Source: Paenibacillus ginsengihumi DSM 21568
Lineage (GTDB): Bacteria; Bacillota; Bacilli; Paenibacillales; NBRC-103111
Reading direction: 5' to 3'
NCBI RefSeq assembly: GCF_000380965.1
Contig: NZ_KB905556.1
Location: 62,001 to 126,000 of the forward strand
Length of the DNA stretch: 64,000 nucleotides
Shown: positions 1 through 8,818 of the stretch, piece after piece
Layout: each line of letters starts with the position of its first letter
How positions within the stretch are numbered: position 1 is the stretch's first letter
Position numbers and translations under genes: made by a program
The notes under the pieces: model-generated
Databases searched by the model: none
The model's input: only the letters and a program-made list of their open reading frames with translations
Told to the model about the DNA's origin: nothing

Positions 1-1651
1 ACGGATTGCTGCGGGTGAAGGTCACCCACAGGAAATTGGCGATCGACGCGCTGACGAACGAGCTGTTGTCGCACAGGACGATCATCGGGCACGACGGCAT
101 CGGCCCTCTCTCGGCGATCATCCGACACAGCCCGTCCAGCTCGCGCTCCGCACTCGCGTAATCGGCGAACGCCGGGCCCTCGATGGCGACAACGCCCGGC
201 AAAATCATGCGGGCGCCCGCATAGCCGCGCAGCTCCTTCAGGTTAGACGGAACCTCCGTGCACAGCTCTCTTTTGCGCTCGCCGCATACGGCGAACACGA
301 CCTTGCTGCCGGTATTCAGGCCGGTGCCGGAATAATCGAGCGTATCGATCGTCGTCTTCGTATAAAAATGAATGTCCCGGCGCAGATCGATCCGCTCCAG
401 CATGTAGGCCAAAAATTCCGCTTCGCGATGCGTGTCCAGCGGCTCGTCTTCCTCCGCCGCGATGAACAAATATTTGGCCAGGCTAAGCTGGCCCGTGCCG
501 AGAATCCGGTTCGCCAGCGTCAGCAGCTCGGCAGGCTGCCTCACCGGCTGGTAAGGCGTATAGCGTTCGCTGCCGACGGCAAACAGGAGCGGATGCACGC
601 CCGCCGCGTCGACGGCATGAACCTCCTTGACGCCGGGGATCTCCTGCTTGACCGCATCGCCCGTCAGCTCGTGAATAATTTCCCCGAAGGCGGTGTCCTC
701 CTGGGGCGGACGGCCGACGACGGTAAACGGCCAGATGGCGTTCGGCTTCGCGTACACCTTGTGCACCCGCATCACCGGGAACGGGTGCGTCAGGCTGTAA
801 TAGCCGAGATGATCGCCGAACGGGCCTTCCGGCTTCGTCTCGCCCGGATAGATGTCCCCGGTAATGACGAAATCGGCATCGAGACTGATGCAGTAGCCGT
901 CCGCGTACGTATAGCGGAAGCGGCGGCCGGCGAGCAGGCCGGCGAACGTCAGCTCGCTTAAGCCCTCCGGCAGCGGCATGACAGCCGCAAGCGTATGGGC
1001 CGGCGGGCCGCCGACGAAGATGCTCACCTTCAGCGGCTCCCCCCGCCTCGTCGCCTTGGCCTGATGAATGCCGATTCCGCGATGAATTTGATAATGAAGG
1101 CCGATTTCCCGATCCGGGACGTACTCGTTGCCGCTGAGCTGAATCCGGTACATCCCCAGGTTCGCCTTCATCAGGCCAGGCTTGTCCGGGTCCTCGGAAT
1201 ACACCTGGGGCAGCGTAATGAAGGCGCCGCCGTCGCCGGGCCAATGATGGATGTGCGGCAGATCGGAGATGGCGATCTCCTGAGCAAACGGCTGGCTCGG
1301 CGTCTCCTTGACGGGCAGCGCTTTCCACGCTGCCAGCGCGCTGCCGGCATGGGCCAGCGGATTTTTGAGCGCCTTCATCGGATCGCTGCGCAGGGCGATG
1401 ACATCCCGCACCGCCTCCCACGTATGGCGGAACACAAATTTGCTGCGCTCCGTCGTGCCGAACAGATTGGAGACGGCGCGGAATTTCGAGCCCTTCACAT
1501 TCTCGAACAGCAGGGCGGGACCGCCCGCCGCATGGACCTTCAAGTGGATGGCCGCCATCTCGAGAAAAGGGTCCACCTCTTCGCGCACGCGCACCAGCTG
1601 CCCGTGCTGCTCCAGATCCTGGATGCATTGTTCCAGATTGCGATACGTCAT
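1..1651 (-). CDS. UbiD family decarboxylase (3' end beyond window)
   Basis: Member of the UbiD family of prenylated-FMN-dependent decarboxylases, which act on aromatic or alpha,beta-unsaturated acids; in Bacilli they are often annotated as menaquinone-pathway decarboxylases. The frame is open from ATG at 1651 to the left edge (about 550 codons). It begins MTYRNLEQCIQDLEQ and carries the family blocks KANLGMYRIQLSG, GLHYQIHRGIG and EGPFGDHLGYYS, the last holding the conserved acidic region of the active site. The start has a GAGGGG ribosome site a few bases upstream. A long frame also exists antisense to it but has no family features. The true C-terminus lies outside the window. Substrate cannot be told from the sequence. 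Confidence 0.9.
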   Translation of the reverse strand, partial: MTYRNLEQCIQDLEQHGQLVRVREEVDPFLEMAAIHLKVHAAGGPALLFENVKGSKFRAVSNLFGTTERSKFVFRHTWEAVRDVIALRSDPMKALKNPLAHAGSALAAWKALPVKETPSQPFAQEIAISDLPHIHHWPGDGGAFITLPQVYSEDPDKPGLMKANLGMYRIQLSGNEYVPDREIGLHYQIHRGIGIHQAKATRRGEPLKVSIFVGGPPAHTLAAVMPLPEGLSELTFAGLLAGRRFRYTYADGYCISLDADFVITGDIYPGETKPEGPFGDHLGYYSLTHPFPVMRVHKVYAKPNAIWPFTVVGRPPQEDTAFGEIIHELTGDAVKQEIPGVKEVHAVDAAGVHPLLFAVGSERYTPYQPVRQPAELLTLANRILGTGQLSLAKYLFIAAEEDEPLDTHREAEFLAYMLERIDLRRDIHFYTKTTIDTLDYSGTGLNTGSKVVFAVCGERKRELCTEVPSNLKELRGYAGARMILPGVVAIEGPAFADYASAERELDGLCRMIAERGPMPSCPMIVLCDNSSFVSASIANFLWVTFTRSNP

Positions 1652-1803
1652 GTCACGACCCCTCGCTCTATTTATTCTGCGTTCCCATGCTCTCAGTCTA
1701 CAACTTTGCGGCAGCTTGTACAAATGCCGGTTTCTTCTCCCTTGTAAGCAATGCCAGCAACGGGAAGAGGCAGCAGGAAGCCTCGCCCGCAACCGCTGCT
1801 TTC

Positions 1804-2706
1804 CTAGCGGCATGATCCTTCGTCGCTTACCGCGCCGGTCTCTATGAATTCGTACAAAAAGGATTCGCCGTTGCGGTAGAATCGCGGATCGAATACGCCC
1901 AGGCGCTCGCCGTCGCTGACGACGACGACGAACGGCGACCATTCGACAAGCGTTCGGGCCCGCGGATTGGCGGCGAACAGCGGCTCCAGATCGGCATCCT
2001 CCCGGGACGTCAATTGCGCGACCGGCTCGAACCCGCTCCAGACGGATGCGCGATTCAGCTCGACAAGGTCGCCTTGCTTGCCGACGACGGTGAACCGGCC
2101 CGGCACGAAATCGGCGGACAGCGCCACCTGATCGTAATCGGCCACAGCCTGCTTGTACAGCGCGTAGCCTTGCGCCGACTGAATGCCGACATGCAGCGCC
2201 ATGATCAGCCAGGCGATCCGGAACGCCCGGTGAGGTGCAGCGCGAAACCGCGGGACGAGGCGGGAGGCGAGCAGAGCGGCCAGCATCGCCAGCCAAAACA
2301 CGAGGTCGACGATCGGGATCGTGCCGAAGGTAATGCGCACAGAGGAGAGTGGCTCCAGATACCCTGTCCCCCAGGCGTTGAACAAGTCGCTTGTGTCGTG
2401 AATGAACACGGCCAGCGAAGCGATGCCGAACCAGAACAGGCCCGTTGTCTTCCATAGCCAGCGCGACAGGCCGGCCAGCAGAGCGCCCCAGAGCGGGACG
2501 AGCAGCACCGAATGCGTCAGCCCGCGATGCCACATCTGATAGCGACCTGCGCTGTCCCACCACGCCGAAATGACGTCGATATCGGGAATTTGCGAGCCGG
2601 CGACGGTCGCAAACAGCAGCGCCTGCTTTTCCTTGCGGGACATGCTTCGCTTGTCGACGGCTCCGTATAGGGAAAGGCCGAATAGCGTATGCGTGATCGT
2701 ATCCAT
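1804..2706 (-). CDS. DUF457 membrane-bound metal-dependent hydrolase-like protein
   Basis: A 300-residue integral membrane protein of the DUF457 (YfhP/YbcI/YdjM) family, putative metal-dependent hydrolases of unknown substrate. The N-terminal THTLFGLSLYG, the DIDV motif near residue 45 and HRGLTHS near residue 62 give the conserved His/Asp set, followed by hydrophobic segments and a soluble C-terminal domain of about 100 residues. ATG at 2706 is chosen because GTGAGGGAA directly upstream serves as its ribosome site; a GTG at 2718 lies inside that site. It has a shorter paralogue at 38071-38565. Biological role unknown. Confidence 0.82.
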   Translation of the reverse strand: MDTITHTLFGLSLYGAVDKRSMSRKEKQALLFATVAGSQIPDIDVISAWWDSAGRYQMWHRGLTHSVLLVPLWGALLAGLSRWLWKTTGLFWFGIASLAVFIHDTSDLFNAWGTGYLEPLSSVRITFGTIPIVDLVFWLAMLAALLASRLVPRFRAAPHRAFRIAWLIMALHVGIQSAQGYALYKQAVADYDQVALSADFVPGRFTVVGKQGDLVELNRASVWSGFEPVAQLTSREDADLEPLFAANPRARTLVEWSPFVVVVSDGERLGVFDPRFYRNGESFLYEFIETGAVSDEGSCR

Positions 2707-2778
2707 GATTTCCCTCACTGCTTCCGAAAATATTGAATGCGGTACATCCAGCTTCCTTATGTATATATGTCTCTTGGC

Positions 2779-4482
2779 TTACTCAATGGCAGGCAGCCGA
2801 ATGAAGAATGTCGTCCCTTGGTCCGGTGTGCTGGACACCTGGATATCGCCGCCGTGATTTTGCACGATGTTCAAGCAGATCGCAAGCCCGAGCCCGGTTC
2901 CCTTCTCCTTCGTGCTGTAGAAGGGATCGAAAATTTTCTCCAGGCTCGCCGGCGGAATGCCCGGGCCCGTATCGGCGATTTCCACGACCCCCCAGCTGCC
3001 CGCTTGACCTTCCGCGGTCTCCCTTCCCGGCTGGCGGTACACCCGAATGGTTAACCGCCCGCTTTCCTCCATCGCTTCCAGCCCGTTCTTCATAATATTC
3101 AGCAGCACCTGAAGCATTTTGTCCCGGTCCATGCGGACCATCACGGACTCCTCGCACCGCGGCATCTCCATCACATGACCCGCTCTGATCGCTTCCGATT
3201 CCATCAAGTGGAACGCGCGCTCCGCGCAGGCCTCCAGCGCCTCTTCCGCCGCGTTGGGCTTGACCGGCTTGGAAAAGCTGAGAAATTCCACGGTCAGCTC
3301 ATTCATCCGGTTAATTTCGTGCATGACCGTCGGATACCATCTGTCGAACTGCTTCGTTTCATGCGCGATTTGCAGGAAGCCTTTGACCGCGGTCAGCGGA
3401 TTGCGGATTTCGTGAGCCATACCGGCCGCCATCTCCCCGATGACCTTCATCTTCTCCGTCCAAAGTGTACTCTCTTCCCTGCGCATCCAGTATTCTTCCT
3501 TCAGCCTCGTCAGCTTCTCCTCCGCTTTGCCGATCCAGGCCTCGGCATTGGCGCTCTCGTCGGGGTAGATGACGGACACGTATTTGAAAGTAAGTCCCGT
3601 CGCTTCCGGGAGCTCCCGCTCGAATATGCTGCGAAGCCGTTCATGCCATTCGTCGGATCGCTTCGCAGAAGTGACGACGCAAAACTTGTCCCCTTCGAAT
3701 CGGGCGATGACCTCCGCCTCGGGAAAATGCAGGCGCAGCTGCTGGCCGGTCAATATGAACTTGTCGTTCACGCTCCGGTATCCGTGCCTGGCGTTGAGCA
3801 GCCGCACATCCTCGCAATCGGTCAGCAGCAGGCCCATCCGCCCCTCCGTCCGTTCGACGATGCGCTCGAGGTCGCTCCGCAGCTGCCGGTAATTGGCCAG
3901 GCCAGTGAGCGGGTCGGTGCCGGCGTCCTGCTCCAGCCGCTTGGTCGCCGTATTGGAACGCCATACGTACGATAACAGCGCATAACCGAGAATGCAAAAC
4001 AAAAGGAGGATCAATAGATAGTACGGGAGAGTCTGACGCCAGGCGTCGGGATTCGCCATTCTCAAGATGAGCGCAGCTGCCGGAAGCGAGCCGGCCGTCA
4101 TCAGCAGCCAGCGGTTCAGCGGACGGGCGGCCAGCTGGGCCAGCAGCCCGCTGGCGATCCCCGTCCCGAAGATGGCCAGCGTCTCGCCGGCGCCGGCGGA
4201 GGCTACTGTCCGGACCGCTCCCTGCAGGGCGGCCGAGGCAAGCGCAGGGACGGCTCCCGCGAATACCGCGGGAAGCATGACCATGGCCGGAGACAGATCG
4301 ATGCGGATCGGACTACTCGGAAATAACGTCATGAGCAAACCGGCGGCCCCGAAGATCAATCCGTACACAACCCGCCGCCCCATCGGAGAATCGTCGTTTA
4401 CCGCTTTGTTCTTGGAATAGATTCCGATGCAAAATACAGCTGCTGTCAAAAGACTGGCATTGGCGATAAGGTCGGGAAGCAT
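2779..4482 (-). CDS. membrane sensor histidine kinase with degenerate GGDEF-like domain
   Basis: A 567-residue membrane kinase. Residues 1 to about 170 hold five to six hydrophobic segments of the 5TM-LYT type. A GGDEF-fold segment follows (TDPLTGLANYRQL, about 185-320), then a HisKA/HATPase kinase core with H-box GEMAAGMAHEIRNP, N-box NIMKNGLEAME and G-boxes DTGPGIP and GTGLGLA. The catalytic GG(D/E)EF signature is replaced by FEGDKF, so diguanylate cyclase activity is unlikely. The kinase core resembles sporulation kinases of the KinB/KinD group. ATG at 4482 has TGGAGG seven bases upstream; an ATG 33 bases earlier has none. No response regulator is adjacent, as is usual for phosphorelay kinases. 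Confidence 0.85.
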   Translation of the reverse strand: MLPDLIANASLLTAAVFCIGIYSKNKAVNDDSPMGRRVVYGLIFGAAGLLMTLFPSSPIRIDLSPAMVMLPAVFAGAVPALASAALQGAVRTVASAGAGETLAIFGTGIASGLLAQLAARPLNRWLLMTAGSLPAAALILRMANPDAWRQTLPYYLLILLLFCILGYALLSYVWRSNTATKRLEQDAGTDPLTGLANYRQLRSDLERIVERTEGRMGLLLTDCEDVRLLNARHGYRSVNDKFILTGQQLRLHFPEAEVIARFEGDKFCVVTSAKRSDEWHERLRSIFERELPEATGLTFKYVSVIYPDESANAEAWIGKAEEKLTRLKEEYWMRREESTLWTEKMKVIGEMAAGMAHEIRNPLTAVKGFLQIAHETKQFDRWYPTVMHEINRMNELTVEFLSFSKPVKPNAAEEALEACAERAFHLMESEAIRAGHVMEMPRCEESVMVRMDRDKMLQVLLNIMKNGLEAMEESGRLTIRVYRQPGRETAEGQAGSWGVVEIADTGPGIPPASLEKIFDPFYSTKEKGTGLGLAICLNIVQNHGGDIQVSSTPDQGTTFFIRLPAIE

Positions 4483-4822
4483 CGATAACCTCCAGTTAAG
4501 ACTTGTTCTTGGCATACTTTGCTACGACAGCAGTATTATGGAGGAGCCGGCGGAACAACTGTGGCCGAAGCTGCCGCCGGCTAGCCTCACCGTCAGCGCG
4601 GTTAATGGCGGGAATCCCCCGCGGCTTGCGCGTTCTGCCGCGCAAAGCAGTTACCCTCGGACATTTCCGCTTTGCCCTGCAGCGTGATGCAAGCTGCCGA
4701 ACGCCGATGCGTTTATCAACTATTGCTGCCGTATTTTTCTAACTACCATTTTATAAGCTTTTTCGACAAAAGAAAACAGGGAATCCGCGCGTTCTGCCTG
4801 TCGGCATAGTCAGACCGATCGG
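4483..4822. other. 340-base gap with GC-rich inverted repeat
   Basis: No convincing gene. It carries a perfect 9-base inverted repeat (AGCCGGCGG at 4545-4553, CCGCCGGCT at 4574-4582) with no U-tract after it, so it does not look like a standard terminator. The rest holds the likely promoter region of the kinase and the downstream region of the YmaF gene. Confidence 0.5.
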
Positions 4823-5827
4823 CTACCATCCGGGCGGTTCGTAGCCGATCGGCTCTCCGGACGCGCCTGCGTACTTATGGTTGTGCACGTCTCTTTGCAG
4901 CGGGCTGTACAGCACGCCTTCCACATAAGCATGCCCCTGGTAATGGACTACAAAGGGATTCCCGTAGTTGCGATACACCGTGCCCGATACCGTATGGTAA
5001 TGCGTGCCGTCCGGAAGCGGAATCGCCGGCCCGGTGAGCCCGTAGAACCGGTGCCGATGGTTTTCGTGAAAGGATGTCATCCCTTGGTATTGATGCCGGT
5101 GTCCGTCATGGCTTCCCCCCGTCTGAGGGAACGAGAAAATTTGGATCGTATGACGATGCCCCTTGTCCTCCGTCGTTCGGGCAAAAATAGGATGGGCATG
5201 CGGATTGTTCCTTAGGCCGTATTCCTTCACGGCATAAGCGGTACCGCCCGCCGATAACGCCGGGGATTGAAAAGGAACGAGCGCTCCCGGCGATTGCAGC
5301 GACGAAGCGCTGATGAGAACAGCGGTCGGCTGCGCGGGCGCCAAGCTGTCCGGCGCTCCTGCTGCCCCTGCGCCTGCCGCCCCCGGAAAACCGCCGCCGG
5401 GAGGGCTCCCGGTTCCGTAGCCGGACCCGACAGGCGTTGCTCCCGTTCCGTAGCCGGACCCGCCGGGCGCTGATCCCATCCCGTAGCCGAACCCGACAGG
5501 GATTGCTCCCGCTCCGTAGCCGGACCCGCCGGACGGAAGCGGACCGGTATAACCGGCCTGCACAGTAAAGGTAGAGCCGTCCCCGGCGGCGCCATGGATC
5601 GCCCATTCCGCATCATCTCCGCCGTAAGTGTAGGAATACGGGAAAGGAGCGCCCGGATCAGCCCCTCCTCCGAAAATAAAAGGTCCTTCGTCGCCGGGCT
5701 CCATCCCGAAGAACGTGACGGCCCGCCCGCCCTTCGGCTCGAGACGCCTGTGCCGAAAGCTGCGCAGACTTCGCCCCTCCAGGCTTCGCTCTCCCCTGAC
5801 GCCCGGCATACGGGATCGATTTCCCAT
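4823..5827 (-). CDS. YmaF-family His-rich protein with Gly-rich repeat region
   Basis: A 334-residue protein of the YmaF family, whose function is unknown. The C-terminal 130 residues hold the family's series of His pairs (GHRHTIQIF, SHDGHRHQYQG, ENHRHRFYG, GTHYHTVSG, HNHKY), which suggest metal binding. The middle (about 90-150) is a low-complexity Gly/Ser/Tyr region built from GSGYGTG-type repeats. No signal peptide is visible; the N-terminus is Arg-rich. ATG at 5827 has a GGGAGGG ribosome site six bases upstream. It is divergent from the MmcQ gene. Spore-coat or exosporium location is a guess from the composition. Confidence 0.75.
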   Translation of the reverse strand: MGNRSRMPGVRGERSLEGRSLRSFRHRRLEPKGGRAVTFFGMEPGDEGPFIFGGGADPGAPFPYSYTYGGDDAEWAIHGAAGDGSTFTVQAGYTGPLPSGGSGYGAGAIPVGFGYGMGSAPGGSGYGTGATPVGSGYGTGSPPGGGFPGAAGAGAAGAPDSLAPAQPTAVLISASSLQSPGALVPFQSPALSAGGTAYAVKEYGLRNNPHAHPIFARTTEDKGHRHTIQIFSFPQTGGSHDGHRHQYQGMTSFHENHRHRFYGLTGPAIPLPDGTHYHTVSGTVYRNYGNPFVVHYQGHAYVEGVLYSPLQRDVHNHKYAGASGEPIGYEPPGW

Positions 5828-6082
5828 ATCGCACCCTCCCGCCGCTATTTGCTGTCAGCATATGGGCGTTTTCCGCCGGACTCCCGGGCGAGCGCCCAAC
5901 AGGGGCAGGCAGACAGGCCGTTTTTTTTAAATTCGCCAAGTTTCTTCGGGCGCGGCGAAAGCAAGCAGCGCGGCTTCGGCGCTCCATTCCTTTTTCAAGG
6001 AAAAATGCCCGCTCAAGCAGGAAAACTGACACCACCTGTCAAAAGGAATATGCATCCAAACGAAGGGAGCCCAAGCAGCAAC

Positions 6083-6460
6083 ATGAATCAGCAATCTCTT
6101 ATGGATTACGGGCTGCAAAAGCCCGGCGCATCGTTAAAATATCCGTTCGGTCCGGAGACCCCCGTACTGTTTGTCGGCAGCAAAATGTTCGCGCTGTTCG
6201 GAAACGGGGGCCATCCACAAGTGCCCAGCGTCAATCTGAAGGCCGAGCCGGAGATCGCCTGGCTGCAGCGGCAGCAATACCCCGATGCCGTTCTTCCCGG
6301 GTATCATATGAACAAACGGCATTGGAATACCGTCCTGCTCAACGGCGTCGTCCCGGACGAGGAGCTCCTCAGGATGCTGGACGAATCGTACCTGCTGGTC
6401 AGACGCAATCTGCCGAAGCGGGAACGGGAAAGCCTGGACTCGCCGCCTTCCTTTCTTTGA
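6083..6460 (+). CDS. MmcQ/YjbR family protein
   Basis: A 125-residue MmcQ/YjbR-fold protein (a CyaY-like fold, often annotated as DNA-binding). Recognisable parts are LFVGSKMFALFG, VNLKAEPEIA, PGYHMNKRHWNTV and the C-terminal LLDESY-type segment (MLDESYLLVRRNL). Two starts are possible: ATG 6083 (ribosome site about 13 bases away) and ATG 6050, which would add 11 residues. The shorter fits the family better. Divergent from the YmaF gene. Confidence 0.75.
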   Translation: MNQQSLMDYGLQKPGASLKYPFGPETPVLFVGSKMFALFGNGGHPQVPSVNLKAEPEIAWLQRQQYPDAVLPGYHMNKRHWNTVLLNGVVPDEELLRMLDESYLLVRRNLPKRERESLDSPPSFL

Positions 6461-6496
6461 CAAACGGAAGGAAGCGTCGTATCATTAAGATGACTG

Positions 6497-6518
6497 GAGT
6501 TAGTTGTTCAACTAACTC
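6497..6518. promoter_or_regulatory. TetR operator palindrome
   Basis: Perfect inverted repeat with 10-base arms, GAGTTAGTTG and CAACTAACTC, separated by TT. It ends 24 bases before the tetR start at 6543, where an autoregulatory TetR operator is expected. Binding by the adjacent repressor is inferred. Confidence 0.8.
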
Positions 6519-6542
6519 ACTATCATGCGAAGGAGGAGTTCT

Positions 6543-7118
6543 ATGGCCAAACCAAATGTCGTCAGCAAGCAGGAGCTGTTGGCCGCGGCTCAGCATTGCC
6601 TCGCCGAGCACGGCATCGAAAAGACGACTTTAAAAGCGGTCGCCGAACAAGCAGGCGTCAGCCAAGGGACGGTCTTTTACCATTTTCGAACAAAAGAGCA
6701 ATTGATGATCGAGCTTGTTCAAAGCCTGTGCGACGACTCGTGGCAATCGCTTCAGCAGGAGTGCGGCGGCAGCGTCGAGCAAGCGCTGCAGGCTGCCAAG
6801 GAAAGGTGCGGTTACGATTCCGCGTACCATCGCCTGTTCTTCCTGTCGCTTGCCGCCAGTCTTTCGCATCCGCCGAATCGCCATCGTCTGGGCGAGATGA
6901 TTCGGCAGGAAAACCGCCATCTCGCAGGCATGCTGGAGAACCGCTGGACATCGTCCCCGATCGCCGGAATCTCGCTGGAGCATTGGGGCATTATGCTGAA
7001 CGCGCTGATTGACGGCTTGGCCGTTCAGGCGTTGGTGGATGAACAGTTTCCGAAAGAAGCCGTGTTTGACGCCTTGCGGCGTCTGTTCGATTCGCTCGCG
7101 AACGGGAGGAACGGATAA
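6543..7118 (+). CDS. TetR/AcrR family repressor
   Basis: A 191-residue TetR-family regulator. The N-terminal helix-turn-helix is clear (TTLKAVAEQAGVSQGTVFYHF, about residues 23-43) and the remaining ligand domain is divergent, so the inducer is unknown. ATG at 6543 has GGAGGAG seven bases upstream. It is preceded by a 22-base palindrome likely to be its own operator, and followed after one base by a small membrane protein gene in the same operon, the probable regulated efflux or transport partner. Confidence 0.9.
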   Translation: MAKPNVVSKQELLAAAQHCLAEHGIEKTTLKAVAEQAGVSQGTVFYHFRTKEQLMIELVQSLCDDSWQSLQQECGGSVEQALQAAKERCGYDSAYHRLFFLSLAASLSHPPNRHRLGEMIRQENRHLAGMLENRWTSSPIAGISLEHWGIMLNALIDGLAVQALVDEQFPKEAVFDALRRLFDSLANGRNG

Positions 7119-7119
7119 C

Positions 7120-7515
7120 ATGACAAGCATACGAAAAGAAACGGCGCCGAAAGAGCTCTTTATATTATGGGGATTTCTGCTGTGGCTGGGAGCGACGATC
7201 ATCTTCCACTTTTTCGGCGGCATGCTGATGAACGCGGGGCACCGGGTCGCTGTCGCTATCAGCTTTGTGGCCGCTGTCCCGGTCATCTTCGCTTGCACCG
7301 TGCCTATGTATGCCGCGTTCAAGGTTGCAGCCGCAGATCGGCTGCGGTGCGCGGCTTATATCGCCTTGCCCGGAATGCTGCTGGACATCGTCTCTTTGAG
7401 CTTTCATCGCACGGTATTTCCGACGATATCGCTGGACAGCGTCCCGACCCTGTCCGCCTGGCTGATGTGGGCGTACAGCCTCATCCTGCTTACAGGATTT
7501 CTTCGGAGAAAATAA
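7120..7515 (+). CDS. DUF5367-like small membrane protein
   Basis: A 131-residue protein with four predicted membrane segments (ELFILWGFLLWLGATIIF, VAVAISFVAAVPVIFACTV, YIALPGMLLDIVSLSF, LSAWLMWAYSLILLTGFL). It resembles DUF5367 proteins, which commonly lie next to TetR regulators. ATG 7120 follows the tetR stop by one base, with its GGGAGG ribosome site inside the tetR tail, so the two are co-transcribed and translationally coupled. Function unknown. Confidence 0.72.
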   Translation: MTSIRKETAPKELFILWGFLLWLGATIIFHFFGGMLMNAGHRVAVAISFVAAVPVIFACTVPMYAAFKVAAADRLRCAAYIALPGMLLDIVSLSFHRTVFPTISLDSVPTLSAWLMWAYSLILLTGFLRRK

Positions 7516-7814
7516 AGCCCTGGCCGATGACGGCAACTGCGCAGGCCGGGCCGCCGCCGAACCGCCAAAGCCCGAATGCCGCTTGGACCGGATAACGCTG
7601 TCCGCTACTTGCGCGGCGAATGGTCGGGAGCGCACCAAGACGCGAAAAGCGCCTGCACTCTTGCAGGATGCCATTACCCTAAAGCGCCAGGCCCTTCTCT
7701 TACGAAAAAGATGTATTCCGGCGCATCTGTACCGCACGCGTCCCCCGCTGCGATGCCGAGCTTGCGCCACCCGCCGCGATGCCGGGCTTGCTCCGTCAGC
7801 CGGATACGGCGGCT
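7516..7814. other. non-coding gap between convergent genes
   Basis: No supported gene. It contains a short direct repeat (GCGATGCCGAGCTTGCGCC-like near 7752 and a variant near 7777) and no clear terminator for either flanking gene. Confidence 0.4.
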
Positions 7815-8597
7815 CTAAGCGACCGGCTCCGTCCCGTCCGCATACTGCTCTCTAACCCGGCGCAGCGCCTCCGCCGGATCGCCTGTCGGCGCAAATTCCA
7901 GCCCGACGTATCCCCGAAAGCCTGAACGCTTGATCGTATCGAAGACGAAAGGGTAATGAATCTCGCCGCTGCCCGGCTCGCCGCGGCCGGGATGATCGGC
8001 AGCGTGAAAGTATCCGATCTGCGCCAGGTTAGCCTTGATGGTCGGGGTCAAATCGCCTTCGGTAATTTGCTGATGATATATATCGTAGAGCACCTTGACG
8101 TTCGGGCTGCCGACCCGCCCGATCAGCTCGAACGCTTCGGCGGCGGCGCTTAAAAAGTAACCGGGGTGGTCCACCTTCAGGTTGAGCGGCTCAACGAGCA
8201 GGGTGATTCCTTCGCGCTCGAGCATCGGCGCGCACATCTTAAGCCCATCGACCAGGCTTGCGCTCTGCAACTCCCGCGGCACGTCCCGGCGCTCGTTGCC
8301 GGTCTGGGTAATGAGATAGCGGCAGCCTAACCGCTTGGCGATCTCGATGCTTTCGCGCAAGCCGCGGGCATAAGCTTCGCGGTAGGCCGGATCGAGCAAA
8401 GTGATCATTTTCGTGCAAAACGAGCCGATCTCGAGACGGTGCCGCCTGGCGGACCGCTCCAGCGCGTCGATATCCCGATTCGTCCAGTTCCAGAACTCGA
8501 AGGCGCGGTAACCGGTATCCCGCACCGTGCCCAGCATCGCATCTATATCGTAACCGCTTCCACGAAAGACGAGATCAATGCATACGGACAAAATCAT
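7815..8597 (-). CDS. hydroxypyruvate isomerase-like sugar-phosphate TIM barrel
   Basis: A 260-residue AP-endonuclease-2-type TIM barrel, closest in plan to hydroxypyruvate isomerase (Hyi) and sugar epimerases. Metal-ligand regions are LLVEPLNLKVDHPGYF, VKVLYDIYHQQITEGD, IGYFHAADHPGRGEPGSGEI and the terminal VGLEF. ATG 8597 is preceded by GGGAGGTGG. No sugar operon surrounds it, so the substrate remains open. Confidence 0.82.
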   Translation of the reverse strand: MILSVCIDLVFRGSGYDIDAMLGTVRDTGYRAFEFWNWTNRDIDALERSARRHRLEIGSFCTKMITLLDPAYREAYARGLRESIEIAKRLGCRYLITQTGNERRDVPRELQSASLVDGLKMCAPMLEREGITLLVEPLNLKVDHPGYFLSAAAEAFELIGRVGSPNVKVLYDIYHQQITEGDLTPTIKANLAQIGYFHAADHPGRGEPGSGEIHYPFVFDTIKRSGFRGYVGLEFAPTGDPAEALRRVREQYADGTEPVA

Positions 8598-8761
8598 GCC
8601 CCGCCACCTCCCTGTATTCCCTAAAAAGGGTATAAGCCTCCGATCGTCGCCGCACGCCTGATGATCCGGCTTCTGACGGCGGTACCGATATTTGTGCCCC
8701 ATCATCAGCCATCCGGCATCGGCAAACCTATCATACAGGTGCTTCTCGCCGGTTGTCAACA

Positions 8762-8797
8762 AAGAAAGGCCCCGGCATGACGATTAAGCCGGGGCCT
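8762..8797 (-). terminator. intrinsic terminator of map
   Basis: Perfect 10-base stem AGGCCCCGGC/GCCGGGGCCT with an 11-base loop, followed on the minus strand by TTTCTTTG. It lies 22 bases after the map stop codon. Confidence 0.85.
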
Positions 8798-8818
8798 CCT
8801 GGCGGGCGATTAAGGCGA

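Noticed and set aside
483-1628. 381-codon minus-strand frame beginning MHPGSGAARAAGARARRGG
   Set aside because: It is an alternative frame inside the UbiD gene (same strand, shifted); composition is Arg/Gly/Ala-rich and lacks family motifs, while the shifted frame has clear UbiD blocks.
3600-3980. Active diguanylate cyclase
   Set aside because: The signature motif is FEGDKF; no GG(D/E)EF and no RxxD inhibitory site.
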